Source: Nocardia macrotermitis (GTDB taxonomy: Bacteria > Actinomycetota > Actinomycetes > Mycobacteriales > Mycobacteriaceae). From it: a stretch of 64,000 nucleotides of DNA. The stretch's first letter is position 1, and the number at the start of each line of letters is the position of its first letter. The position numbers were made by a program, and so were the translations under genes. The stretch covers positions 239,114-303,113 of the forward strand of contig NZ_WEGK01000012.1 of assembly GCF_009604405.1 (NCBI RefSeq), in the 5' to 3' direction. The notes beneath the pieces are model-generated. The model had not been told where the DNA came from and made no database searches. It worked only from the letters and a program-made list of their open reading frames with translations. Below, piece after piece: positions 34,496 to 42,005 of the stretch.

Positions 34496-35122
34496 GTGCG
34501 GTCGGCGGCGATGATGCTGCTGAGTACCCCGGGGTACCGGCTCTCCAACTCCGCACCGCGCAGCTCGTGGCGGCGACGACTGCCCTCCGGACTGATGGCA
34601 CGGTTGCATGTACAGGAGTGGGCCGACGACCTGCTCGAGGTCGCACCGGACGATGTCGAACTGGCGATCGGGCACTCACTGGGTGGCGTCCTGCTGGCCA
34701 TGATCGTCGAACATCTGTGGCCCCGGCGCGCGGTCTACGAGGACCCCGCCTGGCATCCGGGCGACACCCCGTTCAGCTCCGCACAACCGGCGATCCGGGC
34801 GATGAAGGACCTCGACGCCGCGCAGTTGCGTTCGCTGTCCCCACGATGGAGCGAGGCGAGCGTACAGGCCGAACTCGACGCACTCGCCACCTGGGACCCC
34901 GACACCACACGCCTGCGCTATCTCGAAACCGCCTACGCACCAACGTATCCCGTGGCGCCCTCGCTCATCGTGCTCGCCGGCCCGAGTATGTTGCTGCCGC
35001 CACCGCTGGCGCAGAGGTATCGATCGGCCGGCTTCGAAACCCGCACTGTGGCCGACACCGGCCACAGCGTCCACGTCGATGACTTCGAGGGTTTGCTGAC
35101 AGCGCTCGACGGGTGGATCTGA
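34496..35122 (+). CDS. Alpha/beta hydrolase, possibly N-terminally truncated
   Basis: The 208-codon frame contains the nucleophile elbow IGHSLGGVLL and late catalytic region VADTGHSVHVDDFEGLLTAL (histidine), clear alpha/beta-hydrolase marks. The Asp-bearing loop PSLIVLAGPSMLL lies between. The first 35 residues are Arg/Ser-rich and do not show the usual N-terminal strands or the HG oxyanion motif, and the protein is about 50 residues shorter than normal. Either the gene lost its 5' part or the true start is further in, for example at the Met before ARLHVQEWADDLL. It lies 55 bases after the amidotransferase gene on the same strand. Function unknown and activity doubtful. Confidence 0.6.
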   Translation: MRSAAMMLLSTPGYRLSNSAPRSSWRRRLPSGLMARLHVQEWADDLLEVAPDDVELAIGHSLGGVLLAMIVEHLWPRRAVYEDPAWHPGDTPFSSAQPAIRAMKDLDAAQLRSLSPRWSEASVQAELDALATWDPDTTRLRYLETAYAPTYPVAPSLIVLAGPSMLLPPPLAQRYRSAGFETRTVADTGHSVHVDDFEGLLTALDGWI

Positions 35123-35219
35123 TCCCACTCGCCTCGGGATCGGCGGGATTCACGCGCCGTCCCGTTTCACGAAGCCAATCGCAGCGGCTGCGCGATCGAG
35201 CGCAGCGCCGCAATTCCCC

Positions 35220-35580
35220 GCTGCCGCAGGCGAATACGTCGTTACCACGTTCCAGCCCACCCGCCCGCCGCTGGCGTGGTCCAGTGCCAGCATGCGCTCG
35301 GCCGATTCGATCGGATCGTTGAACGTGGTGGACAGGGTGCCGATCAGGCCCAGCTACTCGGTCTCGGCGGCGACGGTCGCCAGAATCACGCTCGGCTCGA
35401 GCGCCCGACCGGGCTTGAACCGCGGATCCTCACGCAACGCCGGGCCGTCGGCGAGGAACAGCGCGTCGAGGCTGCCGCGTTCGGCAGTGCGGGCGGCCTG
35501 CGCGAAATTCTCCGGATCGACGAATGCGTCGGCCCGCACATCGTCCAGAGTCCACGCGCCGGGGGCGATTCCGAGAGGCT
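35220..35580 (-). pseudogene. Remnant of an LLM-class flavin monooxygenase (N-terminal part with stop)
   Basis: The minus-strand frame shows PGAWTLDDVRADAFVDPENF, GSLDALFLADGPALREDPRF and LEPSVILATVAAETE. It then meets TAG at 35354-35356, after which the same frame goes on with LGLIGTLSTTFNDPIESAER and ALDHASGGRVGWNVVTTYSP before losing similarity near 35230. This is the first third of a roughly 440-residue DszA/NtaA-type enzyme. The remainder is absent. Confidence 0.75.
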
Positions 35581-35604
35581 GCGCCACCGCCGAATCGGCG
35601 TCGA

Positions 35605-35905
35605 GGCAAACGCATCGCCACCGCCGAGTAGGACATCGGCCAGTCCGGCGAGTTCGGCGAATTCGCCGGACACCGGCGGTTCCACGAAGATCGGCGGCTT
35701 GACCTGCGGCGGTTCGGGAATATTCAGTGGGCCCGAAATACTGTGCGCCCCAACATGATCGATCGATCCGAGCCGCCACGTCAGATTGTAGGGATGGTCC
35801 CGCAACACCGAACCGCCCACCACCAGCCCCACCGAACGGGTGTGCCGCGCCAGTACCGTCGCGGCGATCGACGGATCGAACCGGGCGTCACCAATAGGCT
35901 CCCGG
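35605..35905 (-). pseudogene. Remnant of a second LLM-class monooxygenase
   Basis: The minus-strand frame gives DARFDPSIAATVLARHTRSV, GLVVGGSVLRDHPYNLTWRL and GSIDHVGAHSISG, then PLNIPEPPQVKPPIFVEPPV and GLADVLLGGGDAFA. These are middle and C-terminal pieces of an LLM-type oxidoreductase joined with large internal losses. It has no plausible start or end, and lies directly upstream of the remnant at 35220-35580, which restarts with an N-terminal segment. Two different decayed genes are therefore joined here. Confidence 0.65.
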
Positions 35906-36049
35906 CCGGTCGCTGGTGTCTTGCTATTCCGCTTGGTTGACGCGCGGTAGTGTTCGGCGGCACCGTGACCGACACCACGCTCACATTCCCGACAGGAGCC
36001 CAGCATCGATACGCCCGCCCGGCCCACCACCGCATCCGCCGCGAGCACC

Positions 36050-36823
36050 TTGGTAGCGGTGCTCGGCGAATATGTGGCCCCGGAGAATTCGACCGTCCCC
36101 CAGGCGATTCTGGTGAAGGCATTGGGCGCACTCGGACATTCACCGGCGGCCGTGCGCCAGGCGATCTCCCGCTCGGCCCGGGAAGGTGCGCTGACCACCA
36201 CCCGACGCGGCGGTGGCGCGGTCGTGGAATTGCGCGAGCAGGCCCGTGTCATGCTGCTGCGTGGCGCGAAAGCCCTCGACACACCCGCCGATGACACCGA
36301 TTGGGACGGCCTGTGGTCGGTGTTCGTCGTGCGCACCCAGGGGCAGGATCAACGCTCCCGCTACCGACTGCGAACCTCCATGCTCCTGGAGGGCCTGGGC
36401 TATCTCGGCAACGGCGTCTGGCTCGCACCGCACCGGCGATTCCACGATGAAATCCTCAGCGCGCTGTCGGCCGAACCCGGTACCGAGGTGACGGTACTGA
36501 GTTCCCGCATCGAACATCCCGAGGTCCTCGACGTGGTCGAGCGGGCCTGGGATCTGGACGCGATCGCCCAGCGCTACGACCGCTTCATCGACGAATTCGA
36601 CCAGCGCGCACCGACCACCGACCAGGAGTTCTTCGCCGCCTGGACCGAACTCGTCCACGCCTGGCGCGAATGTGTGATCACCGAACCGGGCCTGCCGGCC
36701 GAGGTTCTGCGTCCGGACTGGCCCAGGGATCGCGGCCGGGAGCTGGTTGTCGCTCGGCGCGCGACGTGGCGGGCTCCGGCGCACGCCTTCTTCACGACAC
36801 TGGCCGAGAACACAGCACAGTGA
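36050..36823 (+). CDS. PaaX-family transcriptional regulator
   Basis: This 257-residue repressor is of the PaaX/PaaC type. The N-terminal winged helix includes LGHSPAAVRQAISRSAREG, and the central and C-terminal domains carry DTDWDGLWSVFVV, RYRLRTSMLLEGLGYLGNGV and the FFAAWTELVHAWRECVITEP segment. Known members respond to aryl-CoA thioesters such as phenylacetyl-CoA. The start is unclear: TTG 36050 or GTG 36059 are the only standard options. A good GGAG at 35995-35998 instead sits before an in-frame ATC at 36005 (ATC GAT ACG), giving the plausible N-terminus MDTPARPTTASAAST. It abuts the LLM remnants, which may have been its former targets. Confidence 0.88.
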   Translation: MVAVLGEYVAPENSTVPQAILVKALGALGHSPAAVRQAISRSAREGALTTTRRGGGAVVELREQARVMLLRGAKALDTPADDTDWDGLWSVFVVRTQGQDQRSRYRLRTSMLLEGLGYLGNGVWLAPHRRFHDEILSALSAEPGTEVTVLSSRIEHPEVLDVVERAWDLDAIAQRYDRFIDEFDQRAPTTDQEFFAAWTELVHAWRECVITEPGLPAEVLRPDWPRDRGRELVVARRATWRAPAHAFFTTLAENTAQ

Positions 36824-36861
36824 TGTGACACATATTTTCAATAGGTGAAACTATAGTCACA
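36824..36861. promoter_or_regulatory. Dyad in the promoter region of the redoxin gene
   Basis: Arms TGTGAC (36824-36829) and GTCACA (36856-36861) flank an AT-rich core that itself contains TTTCA and TGAAA. The dyad lies right after the PaaX-like gene and about 50 bases before the redoxin start at 36909. It could be a PaaX-like or other operator. The local AT content contrasts with the surroundings, as expected of a promoter. Confidence 0.4.
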
Positions 36862-36908
36862 TAATCGGTATGGTGGGTCGGGTAGATGTTCCGACGAAAG
36901 GATCGGCC

Positions 36909-37820
36909 ATGATCCACCTGGAGAGCGCACCCGGCGGCGTCCGCCGCTGGTTCGACGTACTGCTTTCCCCCGCAGCGCTTCTCGATGATCTGCGCCCGAT
37001 CCTCGCCCCATCGGTGGTGTTCACCTTCGCGGGTCGCCGCATCGAGGGAGTCGACGCCGTACTCGCGCACGCGCGAACGATGCCGGTGCGCCGCCTCGGC
37101 GACGGCGAGTGGTCCGTACTGCCGGTCCGGGACGACCATCGGGTCACCGTCCGGATCACCGGCCCCGACGGCGCGAGCCTGCCCGGTCCCGGCGGTCCGA
37201 TGGTGGCCATGGATTTCGAGTTCACCCTCGACGACCAGGGCCGTATCACCGGCCTGAGCCCTCATCCTCATCATCTGGAACCGGCCGATCTGGCCGCTGC
37301 CCTGAGCGCCGGGATGCGAGCCCCGGATTTCACCCTGCCCGACACCAGCGGAACCCCCGTCTCGCTACACGCCGACCACGACGGGGTGACCGTCGTGGTG
37401 TTCACCTGCAATGCCTGCCCGTGGGCACTGGGCTGGCACGACCGCCTCCAGCAGGTGGCCCGCGACTACGCCGGCGCGGGAGTGCGCATGCTCCAGATCA
37501 ACGGCAACGATCCGCAGATCAGCCCGAGGGACACCACCGAAGAATCCCGCCGCCGCGTCACCGAGGGCGATTTCGCGAGCCCGTATCTGCTCGACGCCGG
37601 GCAGCGAATCGCCCGCCAGTGGGGCGCCCGGCACACTCCGGACGTCTTCGTCCTGAACCCCGACGGGGTGATCGCCTACCACGGCGCTCCCGACGCCGAC
37701 GCCTACGACGACTCCCTGCACGCGCAGTGGCTGCGCACCGCGCTCGATCACATCCTGACCGGTGGCCCCACGATCGCCGACACCGAGCCGATCGGCTGCA
37801 CCATCAAGTGGACGCTGTAA
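36909..37820 (+). CDS. Two-domain protein: NTF2-like domain plus thioredoxin-fold redoxin
   Basis: This 303-residue protein has two parts. Residues 1-115 look NTF2/SnoaL-like, with APSVVFTFAGRRIEGVDAVL and VAMDFEFTLDDQGRITGLS. Residues 130-303 form an AhpC/TSA-type redoxin starting MRAPDFTLPDTSGTPVSL. The redox site is FTCNACPWALGWHDRLQ (CxxC form CNAC), with HTPDVFVLNPDGVIAYHG carrying the cis-Pro region and a C-terminal GCTIKW cysteine. ATG 36909 follows AAAGGA. Its stop overlaps the next gene (TAATG), so it is co-expressed with the small thioredoxin-like protein. The NTF2-redoxin fusion is uncommon; an oxidoreductase role toward thiols or peroxides is inferred. Confidence 0.8.
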   Translation: MIHLESAPGGVRRWFDVLLSPAALLDDLRPILAPSVVFTFAGRRIEGVDAVLAHARTMPVRRLGDGEWSVLPVRDDHRVTVRITGPDGASLPGPGGPMVAMDFEFTLDDQGRITGLSPHPHHLEPADLAAALSAGMRAPDFTLPDTSGTPVSLHADHDGVTVVVFTCNACPWALGWHDRLQQVARDYAGAGVRMLQINGNDPQISPRDTTEESRRRVTEGDFASPYLLDAGQRIARQWGARHTPDVFVLNPDGVIAYHGAPDADAYDDSLHAQWLRTALDHILTGGPTIADTEPIGCTIKWTL

Positions 37821-38149
37821 TGCCGACGCCCCGAATCGAATTGCTGTGGTGGCCCGGCTGTCCCTCGCATCCCCGGGCGAAAACCATGCTCGCGGAAGCG
37901 CTCCGGGAACACGGCCTCGATCCCGAACGCATCGAAGCTCGCCAGGTTCTCACTCTCGAAGAGGCAAGGGCCGAAGCCTTCGTCGGCTCACCGACCATCC
38001 GGATCAGCGGCGTGGACATCGCACCGCCGGACGACCCGACCCCCGCCCTCACCTGCCGCCTCTACTTCGACCGCGACGGCCGCCCCGGCCCGCTCCCGGA
38101 CCCGCGGGACCTGCGCGATGCCCTCGACCGGGCCATCTCAACCGCGTGA
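37820..38149 (+). CDS. Small thioredoxin-like protein
   Basis: This 109-residue protein starts MPTPRIELLWWPGCPSHPRA, a thioredoxin-fold beta-strand followed by a single-Cys GCPSH motif in place of CxxC. Later segments are FVGSPTIRISGVDIAPP, matching the cis-Pro region of the fold. It overlaps the redoxin gene by one base (TAATG). It may work as a thiol partner of that protein or sense a ligand; the second active-site Cys of classic thioredoxins is missing, although TCRLYFD supplies another cysteine further on. Small proteins of this kind are also found with mercury-type genes, but none is seen here. Confidence 0.75.
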   Translation: MPTPRIELLWWPGCPSHPRAKTMLAEALREHGLDPERIEARQVLTLEEARAEAFVGSPTIRISGVDIAPPDDPTPALTCRLYFDRDGRPGPLPDPRDLRDALDRAISTA

Positions 38150-38159
38150 AAGCTGTTCG

Positions 38160-38501
38160 ATGCCAACAATATTCGCAGACACGCTCGGTGCACTCCCGCC
38201 AGGCGTTCCCGGGTTGCCCGGCTCCCCGACAGCTTCCGGCGGCCCGTGGTGGCAGCAGTTGACGCTCCTACTGCCACTGGCCATCCCGCTACTTCTGGGC
38301 CTGGCATTCCGCCTGCACAAGAAGCGCAGAGCACGAGAACTACACCGCCGACTGCGCCCCGGCCATCGTGTCGTCACCCATGGCGGACTGCACGGCGTCA
38401 TCGCCCACCTCGACGAGTCCGTAGTCGGCCTGGAAGCGACGCCGGGCGTTGTCCAGGTCTACGACCGGGCCGCAATCGCGCGTGTGCTCAGTCTGGGTTA
38501 G
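38160..38501 (+). CDS. YajC-like small membrane protein
   Basis: This 113-residue protein has one membrane helix (LTLLLPLAIPLLLGLAFRL), then a basic cytoplasmic segment KKRRARELHRRLRPGHRVVT and HGGLHGVIAHLDESVVGLE. The pattern of helix, basic stretch and GxxVxTxGGLxGxV is that of YajC/PreC accessory subunits of the Sec translocon. ATG 38160 is preferred over upstream in-frame positions within the previous gene. It lacks the usual secD/secF neighbours, so it is either a paralogue or a divergent member. Confidence 0.65.
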   Translation: MPTIFADTLGALPPGVPGLPGSPTASGGPWWQQLTLLLPLAIPLLLGLAFRLHKKRRARELHRRLRPGHRVVTHGGLHGVIAHLDESVVGLEATPGVVQVYDRAAIARVLSLG

Positions 38502-38652
38502 CCCGGAGATTGTGCTGCTCCCAGCTCAACAGAAGCGGCGATTTGCCCGCATCCGTGGTAGCGCCTTCTTCCGACACGAGGATCGGTATTCCATGCCCAC
38601 GGGTTGGGCGCGGGCGGCGCGGATCCTTCGCCTGGAGCGAAAGTCAGGTCCA

Positions 38653-38687
38653 GAAACAACGAAAGCCGTTGCGATGCAACGGCTTTC
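38653..38687 (-). terminator. Intrinsic terminator of tRNA-Leu
   Basis: A perfect 12-bp stem GAAAGCCGTTGC (38661-38672) / GCAACGGCTTTC (38676-38687) with a three-base loop lies 11 bases beyond the tRNA 3' end. On the minus strand it is followed by GTTGTTTCTG, which is U-rich. This fits rho-independent termination of the tRNA transcript. Confidence 0.8.
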
Positions 38688-38698
38688 GTTTCGAACTG

Positions 38699-38784
38699 TG
38701 TCCGGAGGGGGACTTGAACCCCCACGTCCGTTAATAGGACACTAGCACCTCAAGCTAGCGCGTCTGCCATTCCGCCACCCGGAC
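38699..38784 (-). tRNA. tRNA-Leu (anticodon GAG)
   Basis: The 86-base minus-strand sequence starts GTCCGGGTGGCGGAATGGCA and folds as a class II tRNA. The acceptor stem GTCCGGG pairs with CTCCGGAC, the anticodon arm is CTAGC-TTGAGGT-GCTAG with anticodon GAG at loop positions 34-36, the variable arm is long, and the T arm contains GGTTCAAGTCC. The CCA end is not encoded. It reads CUC/CUU leucine codons. Confidence 0.95.
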
Positions 38785-38883
38785 CGGTGGTGCTCAGCAA
38801 GATTATCGGATCAGTCCGCGTGGACCAAATCACTGGTGTTCACGCAGGTCGCGGGGCTGATCGGGTGCTGAGCGCCGCCGGGA

Positions 38884-39198
38884 TCAGTTGCTGATCGCCT
38901 CGAGCAGGGCGGCGCGCTGACGGGAGCCGAGGCCGCCGATGCGACGGTCGGCGGGGATCTCGGCCTCGTCCATCAGTTTGGCGGCCTTGACCGGGCCGAT
39001 GCCGGGCAGCGCCTTGATGACCGCGGCGACCTTCGTCTTCTTCACCAGGTCTTCGTTGTCGGCCCGCTCGAGCACCTGCGACAGCGACACCGATCCCTTG
39101 CGGATCTGCTCGATCAGCTCCGACCGGGCCTTGCGTACGGCGGCAGCCTTCGCCAGCGCCTCGGAGCGTTGCTCGGCCGTCATGGTGGGAAGTGCCAT
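38884..39198 (-). CDS. mihF: Mycobacterial-type integration host factor
   Basis: This 104-residue nucleoid-associated protein matches mycobacterial mIHF: MALPTMTAEQRSEALAKAAA, the long helix RSELIEQIRKGSVSLSQVLE and the helix-turn-helix region VIKALPGIGPVKAAKLMDEA, ending DRRIGGLGSRQRAALLEAIS. It binds and bends DNA and is essential in mycobacteria. ATG 39198 gives the standard N-terminus with a purine-rich GAAAGG upstream. It is normally a monocistronic housekeeping gene, as appears to be the case here. Confidence 0.95.
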   Translation of the reverse strand: MALPTMTAEQRSEALAKAAAVRKARSELIEQIRKGSVSLSQVLERADNEDLVKKTKVAAVIKALPGIGPVKAAKLMDEAEIPADRRIGGLGSRQRAALLEAISN

Positions 39199-39375
39199 GT
39201 CTACTACCTTTCACTCGTTCGCTGGAACTGCAACGGCACCGATTGAACATCACCGAGTGCCGGGCTGTGTAACGACACACCGCGAGGATAGACGGGGTAA
39301 CGAGCCGACGTCACGTGGTCGGGAGCATCGGATGCGGGTAATTTGCCCGAGCGACGAGCCGGAAGCGCGGACCGG

Positions 39376-40428
39376 TCAGATGCCCAGTCCGGATGCGAGT
39401 ACCGGCCAGGACCGCACGAACGCGTCGTTCCAGTAGCCCCAGGAGTGGGTTCCGGTCGCGGTGTAGTCGTAGGTGGCGGGGATGCCGAGTTGGTCCAGGC
39501 GCTCCTGCAGGTGGTGGGTGCAGGCGTTCACCCCGGCCTCGATCAGGCCGCCGAGCAGGATCTGGTTGGCCAGCGTGTCTGGGGTGCGGGTGAATCCGTA
39601 GGTCAGGTACGGGCTGTCCAGGGTGTCGTGCTGGCCGGGCAGCCCGGTTCCGGCGGAGATGAATATCTTTGTCCCACGCAGCTTTTCGGCATGCACGTAC
39701 GGGTCGTTGGCCGCCCACAGCGGGCTGTTGTCCGGGCCCCACATGTTGGCCGGGTTGCCGTGACCCCAGAACGAGACCATGGTCTTGATCTCCTGCTGGC
39801 CGAGCGGGTCGCTGGTCTGCGCGCAGCCGCTGTAGGAGGCGATGGCGCGGTACAGGCCCGGTCTCGCGATGGACAGCGCGAAGACCGATTCACCGGCCAT
39901 CGACAGCCCGGCGATGGCGTTGCGGCCGTCGGTGGCCAGGGCCGCGTCGATCAGCGGGGGTAGTTCGCGGGTGAAGAAGGTGGTCCACTTGTTGCGGCCG
40001 AGGGTGGGATCATCCTTGATCCAGTCGGTGTACACGCTCCACGCGCCGCCGATCGGCTGCACCACGTTGACGTTCTTGTCGGTGAGGAATTGCAGGACGT
40101 GGGTCATGGTGGCCCAGCTGTCGCCGTCGGAGCCGCCGCCGGAGCCGTTGAGCAGGTACAGCACCGGGCGCGGGGTGGAGGTGTCGGCGGGGCGTTGCAC
40201 GTCGACGGCGATGTCGCGGCGCATCGCGGCCGAATGCACCTGCACGGTCAGGCGCCGGGTGTCGTGGACGGTGAGTTTCGTGATCCGGGAGCCGTCGGGA
40301 GCGTTCACGGTGGCCGCGGACCGCCCGGAGGAGGTGATCGGATCCGGCGGCGGGGTGGCCGATCCGGTGGCCGTTGTCACGACGGCGGCGGTGAGGGTGG
40401 TGACAACTGCGAGTGCGGCCACCCGCAT
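39376..40428 (-). CDS. Secreted esterase of the Ag85/mycolyltransferase-like family
   Basis: This 350-residue protein has a signal peptide (RVAALAVVTTLTAAVVTTAT) followed by a Pro-rich linker, so it is exported. The esterase domain has LYLLNGSGGGSDGDSWATMT, the nucleophile motif IAGLSMAGESVFALS and late TATGTHSWGYWNDAF with the catalytic His. This is the pattern of Ag85-type mycolyltransferases and related esterases of mycolic-acid bacteria, which move acyl chains onto trehalose or cell-wall sugars. ATG 40428 has GGAGA seven bases upstream; the frame to 40506 is rejected. Whether it transfers mycolates or only hydrolyses esters is not clear. Confidence 0.88.
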   Translation of the reverse strand: MRVAALAVVTTLTAAVVTTATGSATPPPDPITSSGRSAATVNAPDGSRITKLTVHDTRRLTVQVHSAAMRRDIAVDVQRPADTSTPRPVLYLLNGSGGGSDGDSWATMTHVLQFLTDKNVNVVQPIGGAWSVYTDWIKDDPTLGRNKWTTFFTRELPPLIDAALATDGRNAIAGLSMAGESVFALSIARPGLYRAIASYSGCAQTSDPLGQQEIKTMVSFWGHGNPANMWGPDNSPLWAANDPYVHAEKLRGTKIFISAGTGLPGQHDTLDSPYLTYGFTRTPDTLANQILLGGLIEAGVNACTHHLQERLDQLGIPATYDYTATGTHSWGYWNDAFVRSWPVLASGLGI

Positions 40429-40865
40429 CGCGTCTCCGGGTGTCAATTCGAGATCTCCGTTTTCGGCCGAGCGATTTTCGGTGCCGCGCGTCGCGGCGGG
40501 GTCCACTCTCGCATACGGTTCGCGCGCGAGAATACGGATTTCCCGTCGGGCGATACCGGCTGCAACATTTCGAATACGACTGTGGCGCAGTGACTATCGG
40601 GATATTCCGGAATAGCGGACAAAACATCTCGAGACGCCCGGACCGGGGACCGGCGGCGCATATGAGCCGCGGCGTCAGGTCACGACATCGGGCACGCTCC
40701 GGCAAGCGAGTGTATTGGCGCTGGTGACGCGGCCGCTGGAGCGGATTCGGGATTCGTTCGAGGCCGAGCGGTCCGCGGTGTCATGCCGCGAATCGGGCAC
40801 GGGGAGGGCTTACAGTTGGCGCGGGCGGCGGGGTTCGCCTCCTGAATCGATCGGAAGGAACCGGG
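40429..40865. other. Non-coding stretch between divergent genes
   Basis: These 437 bases separate the esterase (minus) and the lipoprotein (plus). Frames over this region do not show protein-like composition. An AT-richer patch near 40550-40620 may hold the esterase promoter. No repeat or operator is obvious. Confidence 0.5.
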
Positions 40866-41261
40866 ATGCGCCGCACGCTCTCCGCGTTGTCCGCACTGGC
40901 CGCGATCCTGCTCACGGTGCCCGTCGCGGGGTGTTCCGCGTCGCCGGGCGGTTCGGCCGCGCCCTCCTCGGCGCCGGCCTCGGCGCAGGGGACGGTGAAG
41001 GTGCAGGCCGGAACCGGTACCGAGCGGTTCCCGGTGCCGATGGTCGCGGTGCGGGTCACCAGTTGTGCCGCGGACGCCGCCCTGGCGACGTTGACCACCG
41101 GCAACGACGGTGCGGCCAGCGGCAAATTCCCGCCGGGGTGCTACCGCGCGACGGTGACCTCGGTGCCGTCGGGGTGTGCGCCCGATGCCGTGGCGAACGC
41201 CCGGGTCGATGTGAAGGCCGCCGATACCGCCGTGGCGAAGTTCCTGATCCACTGCGCCTGA
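40866..41261 (+). CDS. Small secreted lipoprotein
   Basis: This 131-residue lipoprotein has signal peptide MRRTLSALSALAAILLTVPV ending in lipobox VAGC, a Ser/Ala/Pro linker (PGGSAAPSSAPASAQ) and a compact domain starting GTVKVQAGTGTERFPVPMVA. Four cysteines (TSC, GCYRA, SGC, HCA) probably form disulfides. The short beta-rich domain with GKFPPGCYRATV resembles carboxypeptidase-regulatory or collagen-binding-like beta sandwiches, but I do not recognise a family. AAGGAA lies upstream of ATG 40866. It ends just before the converging PadR gene. Confidence 0.8.
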   Translation: MRRTLSALSALAAILLTVPVAGCSASPGGSAAPSSAPASAQGTVKVQAGTGTERFPVPMVAVRVTSCAADAALATLTTGNDGAASGKFPPGCYRATVTSVPSGCAPDAVANARVDVKAADTAVAKFLIHCA

Positions 41262-41268
41262 AGTCGCG

Positions 41269-41829
41269 TCATGCGTCGCGGCGGCCGATGGCGTCGATCG
41301 TGTCCAGCACCTCACGACACCAATTCGCCTGTGCGCGTTCGGTTTCCAGGCCCGCCTCGAGCAACAGCCGCCGGAGCCGGTCGGCGTCGGTGGTGACAGC
41401 GGAGAAGTCGCGGCGTTCGATCTCCTGATAGGTCTCGATTGCCTCGAGGTGGAGGCCGAGATGGTGCGCCACCGCGTCCCGGACGCTCTCGTATTCGCCG
41501 GTCGCGGCCGCGGCGCGCACGCGGACGATCAGCGCGTCCCGGGGTGGGGAGGGTTTGTCGACCTGCGCGATCCAGGCGCGCAGCGCGTCGCGTCCGTCCG
41601 GTGTGATCGCGAAGCGCTTGGGCTGGCCGCGGCCGGTGGACTGCTGGGGTGTGGTCTCGGCGACCAGGCCGTTGGTGTGGAGGCGGTCCAGTTCGCGGTA
41701 GATCTGCTGATGTGTGGCCGACCAGAAGTAGCCGAAGGCGCGATCGAACCGGCGTGTGAGTTCGATGCCGGTCGATTCGCGTTCGGTCAGGGCGGTCAGG
41801 ATCGCGAACTGCAGGGACACCCGGCACAT
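41269..41829 (-). CDS. PadR-family transcriptional regulator
   Basis: This regulator of about 186 residues has a PadR winged helix: LQFAILTALTERESTGIELT, then FGYFWSATHQQIYRELDRLH and the wing VAETTPQQSTGRGQPKRFAI. The C-terminal half is the dimerisation helix set of PadR subfamily 2 (Vir_act_alpha_C type). The ATG at 41829 or the GTG at 41820 could be used; the longer frame to 41901 runs into the operator. It is divergent from the nitronate monooxygenase, with an extensive dyad between them that is its likely binding site. Confidence 0.9.
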   Translation of the reverse strand: MCRVSLQFAILTALTERESTGIELTRRFDRAFGYFWSATHQQIYRELDRLHTNGLVAETTPQQSTGRGQPKRFAITPDGRDALRAWIAQVDKPSPPRDALIVRVRAAAATGEYESVRDAVAHHLGLHLEAIETYQEIERRDFSAVTTDADRLRRLLLEAGLETERAQANWCREVLDTIDAIGRRDA

Positions 41830-41894
41830 CGTAGAGAGCCGGTACTCCGGTCGTCGTGCGGACGTGCGGCTCGTGGGCGGCGGTCGTGATGGCT

Positions 41895-41932
41895 CACACA
41901 CCTTTGTGCAACTTGTTGCATAATGGTGTGTG
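41895..41932. promoter_or_regulatory. Nested dyad operator between padR-like and nitronate monooxygenase genes
   Basis: An inner perfect palindrome TGCAACTTGTTGCA (41907-41920) is centred exactly inside outer arms CACACACC (41895-41902) and GGTGTGTG (41925-41932). The shared centre (41913.5) argues for one binding site for a dimer or dimer of dimers. It probably mediates PadR autoregulation and control of the monooxygenase. Confidence 0.7.
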
Positions 41933-42005
41933 GGCGCGTTACGTTCGGCTGGTGGGCCGACCGGTCGTGGGCCCCAGTCGATTCCGCACTGCCGAAGGAC
42001 TTCTC

